A DNA stretch of 7,019 nucleotides from an uncultured bacterium. Lineage in GTDB: Bacteria; Planctomycetota; Phycisphaerae; Phycisphaerales; SM1A02. Below the pieces are notes generated by a model that was given only the letters and a program-made list of their open reading frames with translations, had not been told where the DNA came from and made no database searches. Of the stretch, positions 1 through 5,250 are shown piece by piece. Where the stretch lies: the NCBI GenBank assembly GCA_903918555.1, contig CAIXEV010000226.1:1-7019 (forward strand). Reading direction: 5' to 3'. The translations under genes were made by a program, and so were the position numbers. The first letter of the stretch is position 1; the number at the start of each line of letters is the position of its first letter.

Positions 1-513
1 GCGGGAACCTTCGAGCTTCCCGAAGCGCAGCTCGACCGCTTCATGCTGCGCCACCGGCTCTCGTACCCGACGCCGACCGACGAAGCCGAGGTCGTGCGCC
101 GCAGCCTCAAGCTGAAGCTCAAGCGCCAAGGCGACGGCGCCGTGCCGATGAGCGCGTTCGACGCGATCGACGACAGCCGCCGCATGCATGTCGGCGACCT
201 CACCACCGCGATGGCCGCGGTGCAGGCCGTGCATGTGAGCGATGTGTTCGTGCGCGACACGGTCGAGCTCGTCAACCTCACGCGCCGCCACAAGGACATC
301 GAGCTCGGCTGCAGCCCGCGCGCGGCGCTCGCGCTCGTCCATGCGTCGCGCGCGCGGGCGTTCATCCACGGCCGCAGCTACACGATTCCCGAGGACATCT
401 TCGCGCTCGCCGACGATGTGATCCTCCACCGCATGCGCCTCAACTACGAGGCGCTCGCGACGGGAAAGACCGCGCAGGGCGTGCTGCGCGAGCTCCTCTC
501 GACGATGGCCTGA
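1..513 (+). CDS. moxR: MoxR-family AAA+ ATPase, C-terminal half (5' truncated)
   Basis: The reading frame is open from base 1, so the gene starts upstream; 170 residues plus a TGA stop are present, roughly half of a usual MoxR protein (about 310-340 residues). The first visible residues, AGTFELPEAQLDRFML, match the MoxR signature that directly follows sensor 1 and carries the Asp-Arg-Phe arginine-finger region. Near residues 104-128 the GCSPRAALALVHASRARA stretch followed by HGRSYTIPEDI matches the sensor-2 / lid region (G-x-SPRA ... GR-x-Y-x-x-P-x-D). Walker A and B motifs lie outside the window. MoxR ATPases are cytoplasmic, ATP-driven chaperone-like proteins that work with VWA-domain partners; the genes that follow here encode DUF58 and VWA proteins, the classic partnership. 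The next gene lies 12 nt downstream in the same frame. The first ATG in view (43) is internal, because the conserved motif begins before it. Confidence 0.95.
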   Translation, partial: AGTFELPEAQLDRFMLRHRLSYPTPTDEAEVVRRSLKLKLKRQGDGAVPMSAFDAIDDSRRMHVGDLTTAMAAVQAVHVSDVFVRDTVELVNLTRRHKDIELGCSPRAALALVHASRARAFIHGRSYTIPEDIFALADDVILHRMRLNYEALATGKTAQGVLRELLSTMA

Positions 514-525
514 ACCCGCAACGCG

Positions 526-1407
526 ATGACGCCCGCAGCGACCAGCACCGATCTCGATCTCCCCGCGCCCGAGTCGCTCGCGCGCGGCGACTTCGACATC
601 GTCATCCGCCGGCTCGCCGACGACCTCGCGTTCGGCAGCGACACCTCGCGCCTCGTCGGTAGCGGCCTCGAGTACGCGAGTTCGCGGCCGTACATCCCGG
701 GCGACTCGGTGCGTCTCCTCAACTGGCGGCTCACCGCGCGCACCGGCAAGCCCTTCGTGCGCGAGTACGAGGCGCTCAAGCGCACGGTCGTCTACCTCTT
801 CGTCGACACATCCGCGTCGATGTCGGTCGCGTCGACCGCGCGCTCGAAGCACGATCTCGCGGTGTGGATCGCGTCGGCGATCGGCCTCGTCGCGCAGCGG
901 CGCATGAGCCCCGTCGCGATCGTCTCGGGCGGCGAGCGCGAGATTCCGCTTGTTCCAAGCCTTTCGCGCAGCGAACTCTGGCAGGCGATCGAGCCGCTGC
1001 GCACGCGCGGCGTCGACGAGCAGACGACGCTCGGCGCGCAGCTGCGGCGCGTGGCGCAGCGCGCGACGCGCGCGAGCGTGATGTTCATCCTCAGCGACCT
1101 GCACGACCCCGACGCGATCCCCGCGATCCGCCACGCCGCGCAGAAGCACGATTGCTCGGTGATCCATCTCGTCGACCCCGTCGAGACGAAGCCGCTGCGC
1201 GCGGGCTTCTTCCGCGGCCGCGAGGCGGAGACGGGCCGCCGTTTCGTCGGCACGAGTTCGACCGTGCTCGGCGAGGTCGAGGTCGTGCGCGATGAACTCC
1301 TGCGCTCGGGCGCCGACTACCTTCGCCTCGACACCGACAAGCCGTTCATTCCCGCGCTGCGCCACCACCTTGGCTCGCGCGGCGGACTTGCAAGGGGGCG
1401 CGGATGA
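526..1407 (+). CDS. DUF58 domain protein with VWA-like fold
   Basis: The product is 293 residues with no signal peptide or membrane segment, so probably cytoplasmic. The DUF58 hallmark is clear at residues 56-72 (YIPGDSVRLLNWRLTAR, matching Y-x-P-G-D-x-x-R-x-x-x-W-x-x-x-A-R), followed by the conserved 'VREYE' segment. The VWA-like half follows: a strand ending in DTSAS (94-98, a complete DxSxS MIDAS motif), a Thr pair at 167-168 in the position of the MIDAS threonine, and ILSDLHD (188-194) at the third metal-binding loop. This is the short, soluble DUF58 class commonly encoded directly after moxR; it is presumed to be a partner of the ATPase, but no biochemical activity is assigned. ATG 526 is chosen because an in-frame stop lies only 12 nt upstream and the next in-frame Met is far inside. 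No good Shine-Dalgarno precedes it, suggesting translation coupled to moxR. The stop overlaps the next start (ATGA). Confidence 0.93.
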   Translation: MTPAATSTDLDLPAPESLARGDFDIVIRRLADDLAFGSDTSRLVGSGLEYASSRPYIPGDSVRLLNWRLTARTGKPFVREYEALKRTVVYLFVDTSASMSVASTARSKHDLAVWIASAIGLVAQRRMSPVAIVSGGEREIPLVPSLSRSELWQAIEPLRTRGVDEQTTLGAQLRRVAQRATRASVMFILSDLHDPDAIPAIRHAAQKHDCSVIHLVDPVETKPLRAGFFRGREAETGRRFVGTSSTVLGEVEVVRDELLRSGADYLRLDTDKPFIPALRHHLGSRGGLARGRG

Positions 1408-2252
1408 GGCCTGTCCACCGCGCGATTCCCGCCGTCGTGTCGCTCGCGCTCCTCTGCGCCTTCGCACCCGCCGTGCGCGCGCAGTCGGACGAAACCCGCG
1501 CCGTCGCCCGCGCCGCCCGCGGCAGCGTCGGCTCGATCGAGGTCACCTACCGAGACGCGCCGCTGCGCGCGAAGGCGCTGCGCGACGCGAACGCGCCCGT
1601 CCTCGTGCGCGTGACGGCGCTCGGCGGCGACCGCTACCGCATCGACTACATCGGCGCGGTCACGGGAACCTACGACCTCCTGCCCGCGATCGAGCGCGCC
1701 GATGGCCGCGCGCCGGAAGGCCTTGATCGGGGCATGGGCTCGCTCTCCGTCGAGATCTTCTCGCAGCTGCCGCCGAACGCGGGCACCGATGTCTTCGGCC
1801 TCTCGGCGCCGGGCTTCAACTTCTCCGCGCACTACACGACCGCGCTCTGGACGCTCGGCGCGCTCTGGACAGCCATCCCCGCGTTCTTCCTGATCCGCCG
1901 CGCGATGCGCCGCACGCCGCACGCCGCGCCCGTCGTGCCGCCGCGCGAGCCAACCACCGCCGAGCTCCTCTTCGCGGCGGTCGACGCAGCGCGCACGCGC
2001 GAACTCACCGCCGACGAGCGCGGGCAGCTCGAGCTGCGTCTCCTCCAGATCCTGCGCCGCGGCGCGCCCGACGGCGATGTCGCGGCGGCGATCACGGCGC
2101 TGCGCGCCGACCAACGCACGGGCGCCGTCGTGCGCGCCGTCGAGTCGTGGCTCCACGCGCCCGAAAGCGGCGGCGCCGCGCGCGCGCTCGCCGAACTCGA
2201 CGCGCTGCGCGCGAAGTCATCGGACGCCCCAGCGGCCGGAGGCGCCCCGTGA
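1404..2252 (+). CDS. Exported single-TM protein in the MoxR/VWA operon, function unknown
   Basis: I do not recognise a named family. The 282-residue product has a signal peptide (about 1-26, hydrophobic core VVSLALLCAFAP, likely cleavage after AVRA before Gln27). An extracytoplasmic beta-like domain follows at about 27-144 (e.g. SIEVTYRDAPLR, GDRYRIDYIGAVTG). One membrane segment lies at about 146-165 (ALWTLGALWTAIPAFFLI), then a basic stop-transfer stretch (RRAMRR). The cytoplasmic part (about 170-282) is helical and Ala/Arg/Glu-rich. This topology (exported N-domain, one TM, cytoplasmic tail) and the position between DUF58 and the first VWA gene resemble BatD or DUF4381-type proteins, so it may link the VWA proteins to MoxR/DUF58 across the membrane; that is inference from context. 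The start is supported by the ATGA overlap with the DUF58 stop and a purine-rich AGGGGG at 1392-1397. Confidence 0.85.
   Translation: MRPVHRAIPAVVSLALLCAFAPAVRAQSDETRAVARAARGSVGSIEVTYRDAPLRAKALRDANAPVLVRVTALGGDRYRIDYIGAVTGTYDLLPAIERADGRAPEGLDRGMGSLSVEIFSQLPPNAGTDVFGLSAPGFNFSAHYTTALWTLGALWTAIPAFFLIRRAMRRTPHAAPVVPPREPTTAELLFAAVDAARTRELTADERGQLELRLLQILRRGAPDGDVAAAITALRADQRTGAVVRAVESWLHAPESGGAARALAELDALRAKSSDAPAAGGAP
2238..2242 (+). promoter_or_regulatory. Shine-Dalgarno GGAGG setting a GTG start at 2249
   Basis: A strong GGAGG sits 6 nt before GTG 2249, inside the last codons of the preceding gene. GTG 2249 also forms a GTGA overlap with that gene's TGA stop. Together these fix the start of the first VWA gene and argue against longer in-frame starts upstream. 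Confidence 0.85.
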
Positions 2253-3148
2253 CCTTCACGCATGCGTGGGTGCTTCTCTTCCTCGCGATTCCGGTCGTCC
2301 TCGCCTGGACGGCGATCGCGCGCGCGCCCGGCCTCGTCAGCCCGGCCGATCACTCGAAGCACCGCGAGCGCCCGTGGCTCGTGCGCATCCTCGGCTTCTT
2401 CGATCTCGTGCCGCTCATGCTGCTTGCGGTCGCGATCGTCATGCTCGCAGGCCCGCAGACGCTGCAGCAGCCGAAGCGCGAGCGCTCGCTCACCAACATC
2501 CAGATCTGCCTCGATGTCTCGGGCAGCATGACGGGCCGCAGATACGAGCTCGCCACGAAGGCGGTCGAGGACTTCACCCGCGCCCGCGAAGGCGACGCCT
2601 TCGGGCTCACGCTGTTCGGCGTGCAGCAGATCCGCTGGATGCCGCTGACGAAGGACCTCGCCGCGATCCGCAACGCGCTGCCGTTTGCGAATCCTGCGCA
2701 GCAGCCGTCGCACATGGGCGGCACGATGATCGGCGCGGCGCTCGACTTCTGCCGCAAGAACATGGTCGCGGAGGCCGCCGCGGGCGATCGCCTCATCATC
2801 CTCGTCTCGGACGGCATGAGCGCCGACCTCGACGGCGACGCGCCCTCGCGAATCGGCGGCGACCTGAAGGACGACGGGATCACCGTCTTCCACATCCACA
2901 TCGACGAGACCGACGTGCCCGCCGAGGTCGTCGAGCTCGTCGAGGAGACCGGCGGGCAGGCGTTCGCAGCGACCGACACGAACTCGCTGCGCGCGGTGTT
3001 CGACCACATCGACAAGATGAAGCCCGCGAAGTTCGCGCAAGTCGGCACCGTGCCGCTCGACCGCTTCGCGCCGTTCGCGGCGATCGCGCTCGCGCTGCTC
3101 GGGCTGCACGCCATCGGCCTCCTCTTCGCGAGGTACACGCCGTGGTGA
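2249..3148 (+). CDS. VWA-domain membrane protein, BatA/BatB-like
   Basis: The 299-residue product starts at a GTG. Membrane segments are visible at about 7-24 (WVLLFLAIPVVLAWTAIA), 52-67 (DLVPLMLLAVAIVML) and 272-294 (near the C-terminus). The basic loop between the first two (HSKHRERPWLVR) is probably cytoplasmic, placing the VWA domain (about 82-260) outside the inner membrane. The MIDAS is complete: DVSGS at 89-93, Thr159 in GGTMIG, and Asp188 in VSDG. The C-terminal part of the domain, EETGGQAFAATDTNSLRAVF, is typical of BatA-type proteins. Length and TM-TM-VWA-TM architecture match the BatA/BatB family. Bat proteins are associated with aerotolerance and envelope stress in some bacteria, but the molecular role is not settled. 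A 34-codon Arg-rich in-frame extension to 2147 is the shadow of the upstream gene and is excluded by the GGAGG/GTGA start. The stop is embedded in the first unit of the 18-bp repeat. Confidence 0.93.
   Translation: MTFTHAWVLLFLAIPVVLAWTAIARAPGLVSPADHSKHRERPWLVRILGFFDLVPLMLLAVAIVMLAGPQTLQQPKRERSLTNIQICLDVSGSMTGRRYELATKAVEDFTRAREGDAFGLTLFGVQQIRWMPLTKDLAAIRNALPFANPAQQPSHMGGTMIGAALDFCRKNMVAEAAAGDRLIILVSDGMSADLDGDAPSRIGGDLKDDGITVFHIHIDETDVPAEVVELVEETGGQAFAATDTNSLRAVFDHIDKMKPAKFAQVGTVPLDRFAPFAAIALALLGLHAIGLLFARYTPW
3130..3134 (+). promoter_or_regulatory. Shine-Dalgarno-like GAGGT before the second VWA gene
   Basis: GAGGT ends 7 nt before GTG 3142 and 10 nt before GTG 3145, favouring one of these tandem GTG codons as the start. 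The 7-nt stretch around it (3127-3133) can pair with downstream repeat sequence (CCTCGTG at 3156-3162), which could mask it; that pairing is by inspection only. Confidence 0.5.
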
Positions 3149-3231
3149 CGCCGATCCTCGTGGTGACGCCGATCCTCGTGGTGACGCCGATCCTCGTGGT
3201 GACGCCGATCCTCATGGTGACGCCGATCCTC
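3142..3231 (+). repeat. 18-bp tandem repeat, five units, on the VWA1/VWA2 gene junction
   Basis: The unit is GTGGTGACGCCGATCCTC, at 3142-3159, 3160-3177, 3178-3195, 3196-3213 and 3214-3231. Units 1-4 are identical; unit 5 differs only in its first base (A), which turns GTG into ATG. Because 18 is a multiple of three, every unit reads Val-Val-Thr-Pro-Ile-Leu in the downstream frame and carries a TGA in the upstream gene's frame. So unit 1 contains both the stop of the first VWA gene and the presumed start of the second, and the later units repeat that junction. Near-perfect identity suggests recent expansion by slippage. Copy-number change would keep both frames intact and alter only the N-terminus of the second VWA protein. 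Confidence 0.97.
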
Positions 3232-4227
3232 ACGGCGATGCTCGTCGGCGTGGCCGCGCTGCTCGTCGCGGCGCTCGCGGAGGCGCGTCACGCGGCGCGC
3301 ATCGCGCGCGTGCGTCGCCTCGTCTTCGGCGCGAGCGGACGCCCCGCCCTGTGGGCCGAGGCGGCGCCGGTCGCCCGCGCGCTCGCGTTCGGCCTCGCGG
3401 CGTTCGGCGCGACCGCGCTCTACCTCCATGATCCGCTCGAAGGCAACGGCGAGCCGAATCCGCGCGCGTCGCGGCAGCTGCTCGTCGTGCTCGATGTGTC
3501 GCCCTCGATGAATCTGTCGGACTCCGGGCCGGGCAACGACAAGATGATGCGCGGCGTGTGGGCGGGCAAGGTGCTGCAGGGCATCCTCGACCGCCTCGAC
3601 ATGACCGACACGCGCGTGTCGATGATCGCCTTCTACTCGCGGGCGATTCCCATGCTGCAGGACTCGACCGACAAGAACGTGCTGTCGAACCTGATGGACG
3701 GCCTCCCGCTCTACACGGCGTTCAAGCCGGGCCAGACCGACATGCAGGCCGGCATCGACGCGGCCTTCGAGATGGCGAAGGGCTGGGCGCGCGACTCGAC
3801 GACGCTCGTCGTCATCTCCGACGGCGATCTCGACAAGCCCGTCAACATCGGGCGCCGGCCCATCTCGATCGCAGACGCGATCGTGATCGGCGTCGGCGAT
3901 CCGTCGCGCGCCACGCCGATCTCGGGCCACGCGTCGCGCCAGGACCAGTGGACGCTCAAGAGCGTGGCCGCGAAGCTCGGCGGCTACTACCACGAAGGCA
4001 ACACGAAGCACCTCCCGACCGCGGTGCTCGACGAACTCACCATGATCGCCCCGCGCGTCTCCGACGGGCTCGGACTGCGCGAGGCGGGGCTCCTCGCGCT
4101 CGGCATCGGATGCACGGTGCTCGGCGTGCTCAGCCCGCTCCTCACCCTGTTCGGCCTCCGACGCGACGGAGCCACCTCTACGGACCAACGCGCCTCGTCG
4201 CGCGCACCTGAAGGAACCCCGGCATGA
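3142..4227 (+). CDS. Second VWA-domain membrane protein, BatA/BatB-like
   Basis: The product is up to 361 residues. From GTG 3142 it begins with five VVTPIL-type hexapeptides (1-30) running into a hydrophobic segment (TAMLVGVAALLVAALA, 31-46). A basic loop follows (EARHAARIARVRR), then a second membrane segment at about 76-95, a VWA domain at about 110-305 and a third membrane segment at about 315-338 with a basic cytoplasmic tail. The MIDAS is complete: DVSPS (118-122), Thr199 in GQTDMQAG and Asp227 in ISDGD. Architecture parallels the preceding gene, so the two probably form a BatA/BatB-like pair with VWA domains outside the inner membrane. The start is uncertain. GTG 3142 has the better-spaced GAGGT; GTG 3145 would give a 4-nt GTGA overlap like its neighbour. 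ATG 3214 in the fifth repeat unit would give a single normal-length first TM (MVTPILTAMLVGVAALLVAALA) but lacks a Shine-Dalgarno. The stop overlaps the next start (ATGA). Confidence 0.9.
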   Translation: MVTPILVVTPILVVTPILVVTPILMVTPILTAMLVGVAALLVAALAEARHAARIARVRRLVFGASGRPALWAEAAPVARALAFGLAAFGATALYLHDPLEGNGEPNPRASRQLLVVLDVSPSMNLSDSGPGNDKMMRGVWAGKVLQGILDRLDMTDTRVSMIAFYSRAIPMLQDSTDKNVLSNLMDGLPLYTAFKPGQTDMQAGIDAAFEMAKGWARDSTTLVVISDGDLDKPVNIGRRPISIADAIVIGVGDPSRATPISGHASRQDQWTLKSVAAKLGGYYHEGNTKHLPTAVLDELTMIAPRVSDGLGLREAGLLALGIGCTVLGVLSPLLTLFGLRRDGATSTDQRASSRAPEGTPA

Positions 4228-5195
4228 CCAGCTCGAACTCCCCCGCTTCCGCCGATCCGAACCGCAACGCCACGCTCTCGCGCCGACTCGCGTGGACGCT
4301 GTGGGCGCTCGTCCCCGTCGGGCTTCTCGCGTTCCACTTCGGTCCCGGGCAGCTGGCGTGGAAGGAAGACCGCGCCGCGCGCATCGTGGCGCGCGCGGAG
4401 TCGCTGCAGGCGGGCGCGCTGAAGCTGCAGGACACGGCCTACGACGCGCACCTCGCCGCGATCGAGGCGCGCATCGCCGCGTTCGGCAGCACCGACGATT
4501 CGCTGCGTGCCGCGGCGCTCGAGGCGAACAAGGGCGAGGAGGCCGCCTACGCGGAGGCCTCCGCCGCGTGGCGCGAGACCGCGAACGCGCTCGCGGAGGC
4601 CGAAGCGGTCGTCGAGGAGACGGGCGGCTCGGTGCGCGACGAGATCCGCCTTGCGCGCGGCCGCGCGCTCGTGCGCACGGGCGATGTCGCGGCCGGAGCC
4701 GCCGTGCTCGAGGACCTGCTCGCCGAACTGATGGATGCCCGCGCGGCCGAGAGCGCCGACGCGGGCGCGCCGCGCGCGGTCCGCACCGCCGCGAGCAACG
4801 ACGCCGACGCCCTCGCACGCGCGACGCGCGAGGAGCTCGCGACCGCGTACTACTACGGCGCGCGCCTGCTGCGCCTCGGCGGCCAGCCCGCCGAGCAGTG
4901 GCGCGAGGCGGCCGCGAGCGCGAAGCAGAACTTCCGCTACCTCGCCGAGGATGCGAAGACGCGCGGCGCGTCGGGCGAGGAGATCGCGAATCACGAGAAG
5001 AACGGCGAACTCGTCCTCAACCTCGAGCAGAGCTCGCTCGACGAGCTCTACGCGAAGCCGCGTCCGAAGGATTCGCCCACGGGCAACTGCAACGGCCTCT
5101 GCGACAACAAGGGCAAGAAGCCCGGCAAGCGGCCCGGCGGCGACAAGCCCTCGAAGGGCGCAGGCATGAACGGCGAGATCGGCAACGGCTGGTGA
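4224..5195 (+). CDS. Single-TM protein with helical periplasmic domain and Lys/Gly-rich tail, function unknown
   Basis: No family is recognised. The 323-residue product has a short polar N-terminus ending in RR (20-21) and a membrane anchor at about 22-40 (LAWTLWALVPVGLLAFHF), so by the positive-inside rule the rest faces outward. Residues about 45-280 are Ala/Glu/Arg-rich and almost certainly helical; segments such as DEIRLARGRALVRTGDVAAG (139-158) and ELATAYYYGARLLRLGG (204-220) look like degenerate TPR hairpins. The tail (about 281-323) changes character: two cysteines in NCNGLC (Cys289, Cys293), then KGKKPGKRPGGDKPSKG, probably disordered. Bat operons often end with TPR proteins (BatC, BatE), and this gene fills that slot; the equivalence is inference. 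The start is supported by the ATGA overlap with the upstream stop and AAGGAA at 4211-4216, 7 nt before ATG. Its last codons and stop lie in a duplicated 27-bp sequence. Confidence 0.85.
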   Translation: MTSSNSPASADPNRNATLSRRLAWTLWALVPVGLLAFHFGPGQLAWKEDRAARIVARAESLQAGALKLQDTAYDAHLAAIEARIAAFGSTDDSLRAAALEANKGEEAAYAEASAAWRETANALAEAEAVVEETGGSVRDEIRLARGRALVRTGDVAAGAAVLEDLLAELMDARAAESADAGAPRAVRTAASNDADALARATREELATAYYYGARLLRLGGQPAEQWREAAASAKQNFRYLAEDAKTRGASGEEIANHEKNGELVLNLEQSSLDELYAKPRPKDSPTGNCNGLCDNKGKKPGKRPGGDKPSKGAGMNGEIGNGW

Positions 5196-5240
5196 GCGCG
5201 CTCCGCGTGCGAGGGCTGGTGAGCGCGCTCCGCGCGCAAG
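5187..5240 (+). repeat. 27-bp tandem duplication across a stop codon
   Basis: Two adjacent 27-bp copies (5187-5213 and 5214-5240) match at 25 of 27 positions; the first 21 bases, starting GGCTGGTGAGCGCGCTCCGC, are identical. Copy 1 holds the last codons (Gly-Trp) and TGA of the preceding gene; copy 2 lies entirely in the spacer and its end forms part of the next gene's Shine-Dalgarno. Each copy contains the 10-bp perfect palindrome GAGCGCGCTC. Confidence 0.93.
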
Positions 5241-5250
5241 GGAACACGAC
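5196..5250 (+). promoter_or_regulatory. 55-nt spacer with ribosome binding site for the next gene
   Basis: This is the only sizeable gap between genes in the window. It is mostly the second half of the 27-bp duplication. AAGGGAA at 5238-5244 lies 6 nt before ATG 5251 and is a credible Shine-Dalgarno. The GC-rich palindromes (GAGCGCGCTC) have no following T-run, so I do not call a terminator, and I see no convincing promoter. Confidence 0.6.

Noticed and set aside
511..528. Possible readthrough fusion of MoxR and DUF58, which share a frame across a single TGA
   Set aside because: Separate moxR and DUF58 genes are the norm, an ATG sits 12 nt after the stop, and nothing suggests recoding of TGA; TGA is also the stop of the other complete genes.
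864..1295. Plus-strand open frames in other phases (864-1295, 1292-1726, 4292-5254, 4735-5169, 5297-5671, 6395-6943)
   Set aside because: Arg/Ser/Ala-rich out-of-frame readings of the real genes, with no motifs; the overlapping real frames carry DUF58, signal peptides or VWA context.
2147..2248. Longer N-terminus for the first VWA protein starting at ATG 2147
   Set aside because: The extra 34 residues are an Arg-rich shadow of the upstream gene; GTG 2249 has GGAGG 6 nt upstream, a GTGA overlap and immediately yields a proper TM segment.
2077..3141. Very long N-terminal extension of the second VWA protein from 2077
   Set aside because: This stretch is an out-of-frame, Arg/Ala-rich reading of the first VWA gene; there is no sign of a real fusion.
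3142..3231. CRISPR array or mobile-element end repeats
   Set aside because: The 18-bp units are directly contiguous with no spacers, no inverted termini and no nearby cas or transposase genes; it is a simple tandem repeat inside coding sequence.
2350..4818. Very long minus-strand open frame (822 codons), and similar ones at 1832-3109, 3987-5537 and 5017-6669
   Set aside because: Their translations are Arg/Ala-rich low-complexity shadows expected opposite high-GC genes; they lie antisense to genes with clear motifs and show no domain of their own.
5196..5237. Rho-independent terminator after the gene ending at 5195
   Set aside because: GC-rich palindromes are present but no T-run follows, and a same-strand gene with a good ribosome site starts 55 nt later.
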